In this document: positions 54,501 to 60,600 of the stretch, in pieces
Numbering within the stretch: position 1 is the stretch's first letter
Layout of the letters: each line of letters starts with the position of its first letter
Source of the DNA: an uncultured Clostridia bacterium
Lineage (GTDB): Bacteria > Bacillota > Clostridia > Christensenellales > UBA1242
Reading direction: 5' to 3'
DNA: 64,000 nucleotides
Assembly: GCA_934746645.1 (NCBI GenBank)
Contig: CAKVFE010000001.1
Coordinates: 248,001-312,000 of the forward strand
Notes under the pieces: model-generated
Seen by the model: only the letters and a program-made list of their open reading frames with translations
Told to the model about the DNA's origin: nothing
Databases searched by the model: none
Made by a program: the position numbers and the translations under genes

Positions 54501-56947
54501 TTTGCATTAACTTTAAAATACAAACTATCTATTGTACTTTCTCTAATAAAGCATTCAACAGTAGCTTTTCTAAAGTTAGTCATACTTGTAGTCAATGTTA
54601 CGATAAATGTACTTCTGTATGTAAATGTATAAGTAATAATTTTATTGGTTGTATCAATTTGTTTTGCAACACTAGGACTTTGTCCATAAATATATTCAAC
54701 ATTATCAATTGTAAATGTCCAATCAATACTATTGTAATCAATAGTTGCATTAACTGGAGAAGAATATAATACGATATCATAAGTACCATATTGTGTTCTT
54801 TGATTAGCTGTTAATGTTGCTGTATCATATCTTGTAACTTCTGGATTTGTTGTAGTTAGGCTTGTTAAAGGAATAGAAACAGTCAAACTAATTTGGAAAT
54901 ACAATGTTTTGTTTTGTTCTCCAAAATCATTAAAACCAGTAATCGATACTGTAATCATTGATGTACCAGGTGCATTTTGAGTTTCTACGCTATGATAATT
55001 AGGAACTTTAACAATTTGAGTATTAGATGAATCTATTGAAAATCTCAAACCTGTGTTATCAAGTGTTGTATAATTTCTACCATTAATAGTAAATGATACA
55101 GGAATATTAAGTCCATTTTTTACTACAACAGTTGGAGAATATCCACCGACTTCTGTTTTTGCACTTAATGTTTGACCTGCAATTTTAACTGTTGTTGTAT
55201 CAGCATTTAAGCTTTCAAACAAAATAACTGTAAATACAACTTCGCTTCCATTTTCTGCAGAAACTTTTACTTTACACTCACCTATTTCGTCACTAATTGG
55301 ACTTAGTGTAATAGATGTGTTTGTTTGAGTATATTTTAAGAACTTGCTAGCATCGACACCATCTTCATTAACAAGTTCTACTTTTAATGTGTCAAATGCA
55401 GAGACGCTTATGCCATCAATACTTAATGGGGTTTCAATTTCTTTATGATTAATATCAATATTTAATTCTGGTTGAGTAGTACTTAATACTAATGGATCTG
55501 TTTCAATATTGATTGGAATAGTTGTAACAATTTTATCAAAAGTAGCACTAGTAATAGTTAATGTTATTTTTGCAGTAGGTGCTGTAGTAAATGTGTGTGC
55601 CATATAATAATCAGCATTACTAGAAATAGGTGTATTGAATGAAATTGCATTTTTAAATCTATCATATAGTTGAATAAAATTGCCACCACTGCTCAATGTC
55701 AATATTACATTTTGATTAGTCATAATACCAGTTTCATTAGAAACATTGATTCTAAAACGGGTACCAAATATGCTTGCACTTTCATTGTAGTTTGCATAAA
55801 GTTTGATTTCGTCTAAAGATTGATTGTTAGAACCATTGGTTACTGTGATATTAGTAGGGAAAGCTTCACTTCTAATATTAAGTGTGATTGTTTGTCTAAA
55901 TGGTTCGTATCCTGGGAAATCTGCTCTTTCAATAATAAATTCGATTTGGGTACTACCATTACCAATAGCTTTAATATCAAAAGAATTGATAGCATTAAGT
56001 GTTTTATCAACTTGAACAATACTATTAACTACATTGTTGTCAATAATTGAACCATCATCTTGTAAACCCTTTACAGTTACAGTGTAATTGGTATTTTCAC
56101 TAACTTTATTGTCAAAATTAAAGTAAATGGTTTTTGTATAATTATCTTCAGCATTGGTTGCTAAAACTAAGTTATATTCACCTTTACTATTTTTAGTCAA
56201 TGCAACATCATCTTCTGTTGTATTAGGTGTATTGTTGTTATAAATCAAAGAAATATTTTCTTTATCAACAATTGTAACAACTTTAACATTAGCAACTTCA
56301 GTAGCTAGTTGATCATTGTATGTAGATCTTGCTCTAACTTGGAATGATGTCAATGTACAATCTGAAGGAACAGTTAAATATTGTCCATCAGTAACAACTT
56401 TAATTAATTCATTAGTTTGGTCACCAGAAGTCAATTCTAGTTTGATACCATTTTGGGTAGTACCATTAGGATTGAAACTAATAAACTTAGAAATATCAGT
56501 TCTTTCGCCTTTAACTACTGGTATTGTTGTTTGGGTAAAGTTTAAGGATGTAATAGGTTTGGTTACTTTTACGGTTACTTGTTTTTCAAGGTTACCTTCA
56601 GTAGTCTTAACAGTTATAATTACAGGTCCACCTTGTTTTTTAGCTTTATAGTATGCAGTACTTACACCATTATTAACTTGTGGTGCAACATCCACTTCTT
56701 CTATAAAGTCATTAACAGGCATAGTAAAAGATACTGCTCCGTCATACCCCTTAGGTAACTTTGAAACAGTAGAAGTAATAGAAAAAACATTCTCTTCATC
56801 ATTATCTGAGAGAACTATCTCTATGTCTGTTTTATCAACATCTAATTTTAAATTTTTATACTTATCCTTTGTACAGCCAGTAAGCAACGCAACTGTGCTA
56901 AAAAGTAATAATGTAAAAACAATCAATTTCTTTCGTATGTAACCCAT
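34169..56947 (-). CDS. Giant lipoprotein with Ig-like, GLUG beta-helix and InlB repeats (7,592 aa)
   Basis: One uninterrupted frame of 22.8 kb. The ATG at 56947 is preferred: AAGGA lies 8 bases before it, while the ATG three codons earlier abuts the site. A lipoprotein signal ends at the lipidation cysteine C25 (LLTGC). Rough order follows. About 30-970: Ig/cadherin-like beta-sandwich modules. About 975-1995: GLUG-type beta-helix repeats. About 2000-2985: more Ig-like modules. About 2990-6760: a long GLUG region with several restart modules (DI.L....WTPIG...F.G...G.G). About 6820-7592: eight or nine InlB/Listeria-Bacteroides repeats (GYTFKNWCTN, LYAKW). There is no LPXTG motif. The protein should be anchored by lipid at its N terminus and reach far from the cell, probably as an adhesin; its ligand is unknown. 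Confidence 0.88.
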   Translation of the reverse strand: MGYIRKKLIVFTLLLFSTVALLTGCTKDKYKNLKLDVDKTDIEIVLSDNDEENVFSITSTVSKLPKGYDGAVSFTMPVNDFIEEVDVAPQVNNGVSTAYYKAKKQGGPVIITVKTTEGNLEKQVTVKVTKPITSLNFTQTTIPVVKGERTDISKFISFNPNGTTQNGIKLELTSGDQTNELIKVVTDGQYLTVPSDCTLTSFQVRARSTYNDQLATEVANVKVVTIVDKENISLIYNNNTPNTTEDDVALTKNSKGEYNLVLATNAEDNYTKTIYFNFDNKVSENTNYTVTVKGLQDDGSIIDNNVVNSIVQVDKTLNAINSFDIKAIGNGSTQIEFIIERADFPGYEPFRQTITLNIRSEAFPTNITVTNGSNNQSLDEIKLYANYNESASIFGTRFRINVSNETGIMTNQNVILTLSSGGNFIQLYDRFKNAISFNTPISSNADYYMAHTFTTAPTAKITLTITSATFDKIVTTIPINIETDPLVLSTTQPELNIDINHKEIETPLSIDGISVSAFDTLKVELVNEDGVDASKFLKYTQTNTSITLSPISDEIGECKVKVSAENGSEVVFTVILFESLNADTTTVKIAGQTLSAKTEVGGYSPTVVVKNGLNIPVSFTINGRNYTTLDNTGLRFSIDSSNTQIVKVPNYHSVETQNAPGTSMITVSITGFNDFGEQNKTLYFQISLTVSIPLTSLTTTNPEVTRYDTATLTANQRTQYGTYDIVLYSSPVNATIDYNSIDWTFTIDNVEYIYGQSPSVAKQIDTTNKIITYTFTYRSTFIVTLTTSMTNFRKATVECFIRESTIDSLYFKVNAKVQQSFTNENGVTITSPKQASVRMIIKKAKSVSDYFFTNITEYTIAGTNDKYSEVVFDERDLGYDGEDYTNYDNCLKVVPFTVYPSDALNKNLGASVNNASIEATVDNINGVLNIRILSPFQDSNANVVVKVYPMDNPDTYKEIRVRVLNGKTEQTAFEIKNVEDLIKINTSLNAYYVLTSNIILDSWTPIGYNNGNVRAFNGNFSGTHNIYDANGNVLQSTSYSISGMTITDNELDYYGLFAFVGKDAVIHDLTINDFLIRVDINRSVNIYAGALAGYSEGVIRNVVINDGSGVANFNGSYYTTLEKGRTNSGIYITANTITTEQSYYFVGGLVGFANGSKYLSNGNFDTKLYYSTNNNYIEDTVNVVNTTANNNDYELYSNADIYNSYSTTQLNVYVKSNNISYVGGLVGFNNKSYIANEDNEDDVTFGKDSANVITSINASLTDEQITNNINSAFGGVVGFNNGVVSNVIAKADIIGKYENENNEEYYMSNIGGIVGYNVGTIKGTTAYPLLRGYINVGGVVGKSETAIAHIDNTITLTANGKEKTYSFINGIGTNDSLNSEFLQADKINFNKNFRIKLEKFSNESYDYDGIKQLLKSQFFGDLTDSVIETNINTLYNLSDNMIPDTFTVIRIDYVDLLSKETTTDYSVATTYKTLEGLEKLKSYYYNDTFTTYTIALKLANLGINTVVDNDVQFLSLGDSVKEYNTAIIGYNNVGGAIGQYIGLVGLGDGSDNDNNAVLGNYSLVNYYYSSFNSNLKIAATFNYAIYNPVSYNTVYNYTGLKVVPINETGYTGGYYGNILLSDAHSQSASNSHRNYAGGLIGYMSNAAVYNSQVFADIQGRLAGLGGIVGKTEGITQINNTSYIGLIHNKTTGTTEDATAATGGIVGDALNATTTFAYFSEYNRSDSTKVNYTYIASPIHIVQYESNIFKDSLAMIPKQTIYNNISNSYFMANTLNSGYIETVKPFDSKTLEGKTDFEQVMLKLEYYNNTSKGFVGEGKKEIKQVVSAYSAGNMEKQWFKSDGTSANANDVGATDYLLTKVDSLKVNFEYLQNSVAGQIIDQNTGTACTILNENAYGIDNSEAAAQTVITKFAAKTVMVANDAQSITYDASNETSETGLVKGTDGVTGPDSFRYVVPVSRQYWYLNKQVNNGLPVLLSRQKAIYSTRTIIEDDQERTETIVNRVDLLVNFPPTAINVDYTQNYVDTFIANINSDKTAVISYYELSQDSYDSTGTTIDFGNNNQYSQSTIKNYTNTLSSQLRELNTYGYSEILNITTIPKFINANSVKVVSSNTSKLSIERGNDGKYKFVAKGAGVVELTITSAYDPSKTKTIIVNIIYASQQLDLSYNNSGRTESIKGLSGKTIDLNKYSSTNPSNVSIKSDMKSTYNFTSGNGEVNKTFNLLSNYDGGIRYYILKPTTIGEETIPSIYWGSNGDDPTNSGITVNDQQLTTESVVYGENNEIAYVSYFDVPLSMDAKFKGTNTIKVSFVGIPYVNVYDVNGNVYKKPLIELSSDVSSTIEIDGNKLCGLSSINSNQLDFLKNIIHLFTINVKDINTGLVSSVNSININVDMEPTFDVEIETYKADEDLYITYQDSNYVERIRKIIKGTPIDIADMTLLCTAKDTSTQGVIRYTFSLYVSYDNKSNITSTYTKNLRFFVLKDGVEVTSDENGFVNAELHSIVDSKLNITIPVTINPQPINEIIIRHYPNSEITVTTDGNGKKITNVNLNEIAYDNIIPGHVGILKVYISPEYAYYDRVEIVSSVDANTVVQFEQMVANATETEYGIYYTGNYETLVTDYVAINNGITLQKNSYINQNNQIVYNGYLYIRTLINSFVTDANSFTLTVRVYKNGSNTPLKTQSITLNVQAPPSLTMSMTDGSSVGVVARGTEQEFTVKTNDFNGVVDFSESYLYRISNVSGSEIVLGSINSQFSVRYSNNRYYLVTDVNLEYGNYIKLIGKVSKSINGEVITSEAELTVKIVDYIIEEISVENMSNGYITGLFNQPYALVLRISKAKYNSSLSALVNDKIRTLEKRYSQATHISAGSEEYNRPYIWYAVDTTKTDASSGRYVSLNMGRNSSESYIIDTIDNYLDLDNISVYTVQNIKFGSGDTLAGRIKYVYDTTDIKPILSDSDDVAYNNENAYYYTQECEFKFNFYRFRDEEHPDPIQTAEQLRNMEDGVDYILVNDITLTDWTPLRSDLKINSLDGNGYVIKIESFNLESYADDKELIDNVDIGIFSKINSGTTIKNLIIEVAPKYNNSNVELASYDGTDVDLYVDARAYKNVTFGLLAAENAGLVTNVQVVYNADSLKEERENITQQYKYTTNITKNGSIRRDLSVIRIETTTTVESQTHYMAGLVARNLDEGESAVGSITNSSIDNISINGVGYVSGFVVENNGKISSSFYRGGNIINRIAENYNESATSGFAIYNTGTNAAIQYSYTQGRTGEGSNGITYADSSLSGTYDKTALKPTIKNTFAGYNYANSSDKLDSIVVLRAMNSMIDTKSNASAFIFENNAEVSNCYANILVNSVMSTSGFVFSNKANGTISSSYTLSSVKLNDYSSSPFTGRGDQSNYNNENPTGYSDTHYLKLGSDDNASEAEKNYREEFLDSEEPATYLGASQFKEYNTFQSYAFNTDFETNSVEKVTRAVWFIPNPSSQNELYGDNKTYLKHKKYVQGRPELVAANLHTVSIKVWTSKDEESNENSYVYASTPIGESIQNPILIRTAEEFNNYLVYDSSSADNTNRKFAIRFISDIAFNKTDLSAKTYTMDYSGDLDGNGMTIEHLRLLSDTDFETDESANSQKTVEYLGLFKRIYTSYTSEDKKEGQRGVVRNLNLVVDEVRGSKVTYVGVLAGSVEDGDVFNIDISGSSDSVYVQGRNIVGGLTGLVTGDSQIVNITSSINVQSTYFKYSNLFSSKNPDLDSSQYGTFEIYDRELKTADTTVEGDGINNKSQISYVGGIVGIFDNDPQENGDEENPLSLFNAKARKLKVTGNAKLSGEIVGGVIGLVGYTSKVSDITFIVEENATPKIYATRIAGGLIGENRGSIERSYISHSKTLQDKIDAEYKNAVSRNTANIIAYSSASNYDTLFGRNAHYTGGVIGFNNKGTVENCYSRINVINKDSLYAGGFTGWDISGTYQYCYTTGSVLAYNSVGGFIGLLNRNYYEEDDSLYWISENFITENTENSRNIGRGQRTLEVSTASLTKLNGVNALNIWRKEDLSNDRTPSTLGSSNIGAYVGKAVAITESIPLITDVFDMPTERTSQAKETNYFIQNNVSGVNNTNFVMTEIGVLKYNKESSISAYMYNTAEGYKYRTMFADDIRSTAAQSANSFGSDRHKYPVKNNTNDTAYANYINSNRVYGISGYAIEGYTETNSSGSTDNKYMSRLYSRMQNIGSARTLKEVINTLDVIDSEAKAFGDQYVAQTTGDSFINGSDTIATPISRTDNYSIYYIWSRTRWTGVEKSTAADLATVFPYLEAKPERTVIEVRTVDDLKLMNTYRTAEFVLMNDITFKDNETWDPVGSMSQPFRGSLHSYDGKHYAIINMHMNRQSMSSLFAGLVGYASEAKFYDFDLNQVRINVSTSATADVSVKDGSLFIGALVGYSDAGTTIKNVNMTTCLIETDRAGTIGGLIGYSGLGTIESSTISGLQIVVNGLGDTSKANNDSAKTLAFGGLVGMITSASADSNIINNAKVSGSVCLYNSNIRANSISASESRLFDIGGLVGRVNDSDHTTMAKIATTTVNVYTNYVLDFANDNNAIKNVSVGGIIGSAINTKLIAEGSTYNTISKGKVDNLMSISNYSNSFNMGGAIGRITGLTNTNTSDNIYDMSNIQILTSQFYDGSDAWQRFSATNCDNMTANIGGAVGYAENATFSNVYADTNWDIDNNNNATFNVGGLFGYVNNSQNIDTMYAKGIIELNANDGINNVGGAFGQVVMARSDEYSYSINKVVADNDIKVTFKTNNGTGNIGGFVGKIYNGVITESSTTSDITVTGSDISKVNLNVGGFVGITDITNEMGYLRNTKVRRITINDCYATNDIDLAKMFINSTQHKAGLFVGTIATNIADTVDKTVDINNNYTIGKFVYSTINTFAYEERENKGGFLGGFNTNIDTLSYISKLKNIVMYNNIYNRDFVSYTNEYGDAKSTKEMLFNSRSTFNGLEVNNSFINTNPEIWIVDNNKYPQLKWINNLKIAGQSISSLQADGTKVAPDYYDSSITLNGVKNRTYIFDVANVNISGDIENSTIYFKIGTKSDTVKNINNVNNKSVIYGINMGVYSLDAPIIKTNNGLIVSSLAPNNLVETNNGIIYQVTTTGSALSTASNNMVNTNTGIIDSVVVGGNNISGHIYNTSTGSIYRSVVKTTQSGGFNNASKGTIKDSYVRTGSTSVYTYVYYDRKGNQYDYVSSDSDRKDIIELVNVLDRNSFDMVEDWTVIKGVNDGQPILQSELKGKDDNSGNVNFYGNIIDTYKWGTGLSEADLKTLASRIGKSTATHINIINGDRSGANSEDITLSELMSITTKGYIDSVTQEKETSQDTNAGNVYYLDSIDNQPNTIDNLRILTIKEYKFGVVTTTKKRIADITNKDFWLKQDINLAGKLWTPIGVGYDNYILRQGETVNENSTYVNKISYPFNGTIAGNGYKITNMSVVGVNSNVGLFGTITSENTNLSDSILKGMLITNSTVISVSDNGYAVAGALAGRIIVPTLNNAINTFNAYTKVGTQQANVYGSTRASGLIGDVLSFNSNFKALEMTYSYVNSNVITSDNGYASAFINMGNDYKNVTDGSYTNSSIYAPVKEFYMAGNMYANGIVSDETKFTDSYTNSSLFGNFATNKQETIRSVYALDYSDSYGTNIESVNNYSSSEILRTKDLDYFTWGDIWTRISATSNSEGYNDGYPVLKNEIDYWILNTDENMIIDSQINIDTPQKLARIAELVNTNKLGDGYTIILTKDIDLTGKIWTPIGYNQSRTFKGVFDFNGHTIKGITITGVYLKPESTVSEKVVTVVETEGNKVEGLGLFGYLGSEAVIQSTGGVGKLGAQGDNSRIIGIGNVGALVGKADESVIKNITNMVNVSSPTTETNRPTNGQSNYGVGGLIGHLVAKQSQDVSYENLTNNGNITSTRPNVGGIIGYLYSKTTSNYKITLKNFANNGAVYSTTSDAKNIGGFIGYNAGVNIDIDGYDNTISTYSSISKNINTGAVTGYEKVGGIVGYSTNGSIQNVVNTGVIYATNGIAGGIAGEIDNMEIYEVINNAQIDCGSSANAIASIIGKLNGSNKSIISNLFNMCQSQQSINVTYRGLIGNLSGNYDFYTALDMATSDIEDIIYGSTSVASANSSVTGNNHVIINKAFINNKSLLNEYTTNVYDGSKYATYADVFNDNLLWKLDSADGYYLQFNKEISGTKLDPVGGRYLPTTQGHFNYLSDMNRKRYGVPCITYPIELSKDVTLDKHQPLGKGAYPWKNNINGNNNTIIVSGFVDGLDSQSILGNVFGTKSNNTVISNLKVKYNISSVNKNSGFLMDTGYETTINNLEISQGSVDTISVSNITDFGTIATKLNSSTLVSVKNKQKLSTTSVTYVGGLVGEITNTNLNSCSNLSNISSTQNTALGGLVGYAKGELDSDKSPISSIINSSVSVDTNTSYSIDGVNKVGGLVGLSEKYYYFSNTFGTLTFSSTKFQGRNGTLKGGIVGGIIGQSTQDYVSKCASYSEINTTNIGGGIVGQAYGDGYNYSNRSSVISEGDNNSVVETSGNGEIAGGIVGQTLNRMSIESCVNNIYGEVISTKDAGGIVGYADSTNITSCLHKGYSSSIGLSTSVRVGGIAGYLTHSTLDSAQVLGYVGVQAYKNQTKRYNNYYSIYKLDDFDYNTNTFSYNSYNNNQGDHGKSSKADGTYHYAYLYGESNSSVNNNNNTINPQYSTFEIYDYYVNVATGQKDGWFGIGYANIGVSVMQRYGTLNDDGVTPITLTTTQLDYKKSEKRSVWFGYIDYASVSVTVNFSVFSTTSFPANSDLEQFKIQYVDSNNLFNFTRTYYEGDSLYLPIYDGENSTLDEWYTSSVGGTKIDSQYKVTKTNGLISFDSNNSAKIYARWSPKKWIVTLGNKYDKRDVADMDAIGPISVVSGSTIDWTFRDDPNIASQISADPTDTKEGYKVLSWHTNSVASWNDLVNKANGDKNNDERRSARSYLEGDPDSSNGGLGLDKWEEAKVITSPWTASQKTDSMYYKTEFNKNTAITENISLFAYYISVYQVKFDYNWKTDSGTDGQSPTRVKVDAGKTVDAVRSPTRTGYTFKNWCTNQSCTQDFNFNTPITSNITLYAKWEVQKLDVTFVYGLDHDKSEVKQIDYNSTLGSADRPTKANINGYTITWKDSRGNVVGFDNTYKITANTTITAYYEKMSYTVVFKVNGSNYIEPITVYYGDKVPEPDPPTSSNPLEEFDCWCTDETLNNKYNFNRTVTGDLTLYAKFKTVQVNVTYKFVDSTGATIEGKSDYETMVDSGSKLTRPSSTDSNFAIDGYELEGFYADTSFNTAYDFDSTVGTSQIVIYVRYFKTYTVTFVVGARYTGGESTSQAITVRTGSTIPIDSVPQVLTNVNKSGWLFVDNDVYSGEVDFNTYTVREDINLYYYASNDVQIVYILEDDSDYTVFKTYSDVRYGATITRPDTDLAVDGYRFAGYYSDSTFTSEFDFDTDIITAKDTKIYAKMVKQITISFAPYDDASADASLVPNKSVSIDKDSVVSQSDWIKFISEVNSSDIVWYYTDSTHTEKTEITLTDLQAKSFTEDTVIYYKWNRGN
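36700..47995 (-). repeat. Long GLUG beta-helix region, second block
   Basis: Protein repeats of about 20-40 residues around the core (V/I)GG(L/I/F)(V/A)G......I.N..., e.g. VGGLVGYSTNGSI-like and IGGIVGYN. Six restart modules of the form FxLxxDIxL...WxPIG...FxGxxxGxGxxI begin near 47990, 46330, 44045, 40790, 39770 and 38290. Each is probably the cap of a new right-handed beta-helix. The region covers about 3,770 residues. Confidence 0.75.
50950..54050 (-). repeat. GLUG beta-helix region, first block
   Basis: Begins with the restart module FEIKNVEDLIKINTSLNAYY, then ILDSWTPIGYNNGN near 54040. It continues with GLUG cores such as YVGGLVGFNNKSYIAN and IGGIVGYNVGTIKG, and ends near 50950 where Ig-like sequence resumes. 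It spans about 1,020 residues of the giant lipoprotein. Confidence 0.72.
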
Positions 56948-57049
56948 GGTTTTCATCCTTAAAATCTAATTTAGTTTTTGATTTTTTTTGACTTTTAATA
57001 CTTATATTAAATATATATAATTATATATAATATAATTAGTCCTATAGAT

Positions 57050-57078
57050 ATTATAATTTTCTATATATAAATAGTCAA
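57050..57078 (-). promoter_or_regulatory. Sigma-A promoter of the giant lipoprotein gene
   Basis: On the minus strand TTGACT (57073-57078) and TATAAT (57050-57055) are exactly 17 bases apart. The start would be near 57043, giving a leader of about 95 bases before the ATG at 56947. Confidence 0.75.
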
Positions 57079-57597
57079 ACATTATATAATAATATTCCTA
57101 AATTTTGCCGATTTTTTAACTTTAAAAAATCAATAAAATTTATATATTTTTACAACAATTTAAATCATATTTTTATTGAAAAAACATCTCTTGGATCGGA
57201 AGTTTTAGCCATACTCTGACACATAAAAAAGACATAAAAATTAATTAAAAAATTAACATTAATTACTATCAAAAATTTGAATAAAAAATTAAATAATTAA
57301 TATTTTTTGTTTAATTTTTATATAAAAAGAATTATAAATTTTTGTGCAATTTGTACATATATTTTTTATGATTTATAACAATAATTTTACTGATTTTATA
57401 TAGTTATCGCACAAATTTTTAATGTAATAAATATTAAAAACATAACAATATTTTATGCGATTGACACAACAAAATTGTCTGACAACTTTAAAATATAAAT
57501 ATAAGTATCCTAAAAATAGCTAAAATCCAGACAAAAATATATATTAAAAAAGCAGAATTATAAACTATAAATTACAATAAATTGATATTTGAAGAAA
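57079..57597. other. Extremely AT-rich spacer between the giant genes
   Basis: About 520 bases dominated by A/T runs (AATTAATTAAAAAATTAAC and similar). No gene, promoter pair or terminator beyond those listed at its edges is visible. A short less AT-rich patch (GGATCGGAAG, near 57195) stands out but has no recognisable meaning. Confidence 0.5.
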
Positions 57598-57628
57598 CAA
57601 AAAAGTGCGTAAATTACGCACTTTTTTG
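57598..57628 (-). terminator. Terminator of the second giant gene
   Basis: AGTGCGTA (57604-57611) pairs with TACGCACT (57615-57622) around AAT, with A and T runs outside, 12 bases past the stop codon. Confidence 0.88.
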
Positions 57629-57639
57629 TTATTTGATCA

Positions 57640-60600
57640 TTAATATCCGGAAGAAAATTTAATATTTTGCCAATAATTTTCAGACATTCTACCACCAAAT
57701 GTCCCCGGACCATCGTATTTTCTTGAACCAAGCTTAGTTTCGGATCCAAGTGTTGCACTTTCAAAAATCATTCCATTATACATACCATAGTCGTATAGAT
57801 CAAAATCAGTACCTAAACTTTGTACAATCTCATTTATCAGTGCATAGAAATCTTTACCTGATAAAACTGCACTAACATGATAGCCTGTATATTGAGAAGT
57901 AAACTCTTTATTAAATTTATCTGTATATTTAATATAGTCATCACTTCCAAGATAGAATTTTTCTTGAGAGTTAATAGTAAAGTACCTAGTTCCTTGATAT
58001 GTATATCTGCTTATTGTTGCCCAGTTCTGACCAAAATCATTCCAATCATCAACATTAGATCTATATGTTGTATAGGTATCATATACTCCAGTAATTTTAG
58101 AATTTGAAGAAGATTTATTTGTTATTGTTGTATTATTAGATACACCAGCAATAAATCCAAATAACAAATTAAATTTACCTTTACCTAATATTTGATTATT
58201 AGTTCCCAATTTTGGATCCAGGCCACCATATTCCATTACAAATGAACCTTTAGTTTTATCAGCATTTTGAATATGTGAGCCACCACCACCTAAGCCAAAA
58301 TACCTATTAAAGTTGTTACCACTCCATGTTGCACCAGTTGTTACACCCATCATAAGTGTATCGCCCATATCGCCATTATGGCCATCCATATCAATGTTGC
58401 TATGATAAATCAATTGAGTATTATCAACGCTGACATTGTCAATTGATCCATTAGTTGATGCACCAACTACACCACCAAATAATTTTGAACCATAAATTTT
58501 AGAGTTTTCAACTTTAATATTATTAATAGAACCTGCTAAGTTGGTACCAACAACGCCACCAATTGACACATTTTCCATATTTGATTTGTTACCTACATTT
58601 GCACTTATAGAACTCTTGGTGCTTACGCCTTCAATTCTAGCTACACTATAAGTATTTTTAGGATTTTTATAGTTAAATCCTACTATACCACCAGTAACAA
58701 ATTTACCATCAACTATTACATCTCCACTTGTCCATGTACTTAAAGTTGTAGATATAATTCCACCATCATTATAACCAACAATACCTCCAATATTGGCTTG
58801 ACCAACAATACTGCTTGAAGTTACTTTTGGGTTATTTAGTGTTGCATTATTTAATAGACCAACAACTCCACCCATATTAGAATAACTTGTCGCCAATTTT
58901 GAACCACTAGAATTAATTAAATCTTTATAAGCACTAGTCCATGTGTTTTCAATTAAATTCCATGTTCCATAATCACTTTCATTAATACTAATTTGGAACG
59001 GATCTAATGTTTGATAATTTACAGTAGAAGATACAACTGAAATATTGGTAATTTCTCCACCATTAGAATATCCCACTGCACCACCTACATTTTGGTATCC
59101 TTTTACAGTCGCACTATTAATTTCATCAATATAAGTATTGTTAGATCCTAATATTTTCCCACTATTATATCCAACAAGTCCACCTACATTAACATATCCT
59201 TCTACGGTTACACTATTAATCATTTCGTTATTAATAGACGAATTGTCTATAGTACCACTATTATATCCAACAAGTCCACCTACACCACTAGTGGTTGTCG
59301 AACTTGTATTCTTAATTGTCGAATTACCATTTACTCTAACATTTGTTATTGTTCCAGAGTTAGTTCCTGCTAAAGCACCAACATTTACCGAACTTACATT
59401 AAAGTCAACATTTGCATTTGACAATATTAAATCAAATACTTTACCAGAAGTACTAATGTAGCTAAACAAACCTACATTTTCACGATTTTCCCCTTGCTGT
59501 AATGCTTCTACCTTTAAATTAGATATAGTATAGCCACGACCATATAAAGTTTTACTTAACTCTACATTGGTTTCAAGTATTCCTCTATTAGTATCTTTAG
59601 CAAAATTAATTTTTGACATATCAATATTAGTTAATAATGCAAGATTTACACTAATAGTACTCTTAATATTTTGTAGCTGTTCTACAACATTAAATAATCC
59701 CGAATGAGTTATACCATAGACTAAAACATCACTATATGTTTTTGTTTCATCAATATCAATCATTACCGCAGATATATCATTAAATGAATCTATAGCAAAG
59801 ATTGTAGGTATAGATTTGGCACCTTTAATTGTTCTATAACCAAAGTTGAAGCCATAATCAGTATCTTGTACACTATAATCCCATGAAGAAGGAACATAGT
59901 CTGTAGCTAATGCATACTTAAATGCTTTATATTCATTGTCTTTAGGTACTAAGAAATCAACTGTACTCATATGTTTAACTGTATTGTTATTTGGTACACT
60001 TGAGATAGTAGAAATATCTAAATAATCACCTGTACTATTATATTTATTAGTAGCATCTGCATCATAATAACAGTTTCTAATAATTCCGGTCTTGCTATCT
60101 ATAGAATTCTCTTCTACAAACACATTACCACCAATATTATCTGTTGGCAATGTTCCGGCAAAGTAAGATGTTTCTATAACACCAGCATTGTACTTAGCAA
60201 ATCCTATCAATTGTACATTACTATCAAATATTGCACTTGAAGAATTTAGTTTAACTAATGAAACTGTTGAATAACAATCTTTTATAAATCCATCTTTCAA
60301 ATTTTGTCTTACAAAGCCATTAAATTCGCTACCAGATGTTCTAATGTTATAAGCATACAACATTATAGTACTACCAGATTGAACAATATTACCCGCATTG
60401 TTATATACAAATGTAGCAACATTATTATTAAATGAAATATATGTATCAACAATAACATTATAAGTAATACAGTTAATGATATTACCAAAGTTGTTGTCAA
60501 CAATACCATAATGATTATTAGTATGAGTTGTATCAAATTTGAATCTCAAATTAGATAATACACCATAGTTGTCAGATGGCATATTTGACAATGTAACAGT

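Noticed and set aside
34169..56947. Alternative reading as several genes joined by sequencing error.
   Set aside because: No internal ribosome binding site with signal peptide was noticed, the frame never breaks and the repeat pattern continues smoothly across the likely joints.
57079..57597. Replication origin or recombination site in the very AT-rich spacer.
   Set aside because: No DnaA-box cluster, iterons or inverted repeats were found; AT-richness alone is common between genes here.
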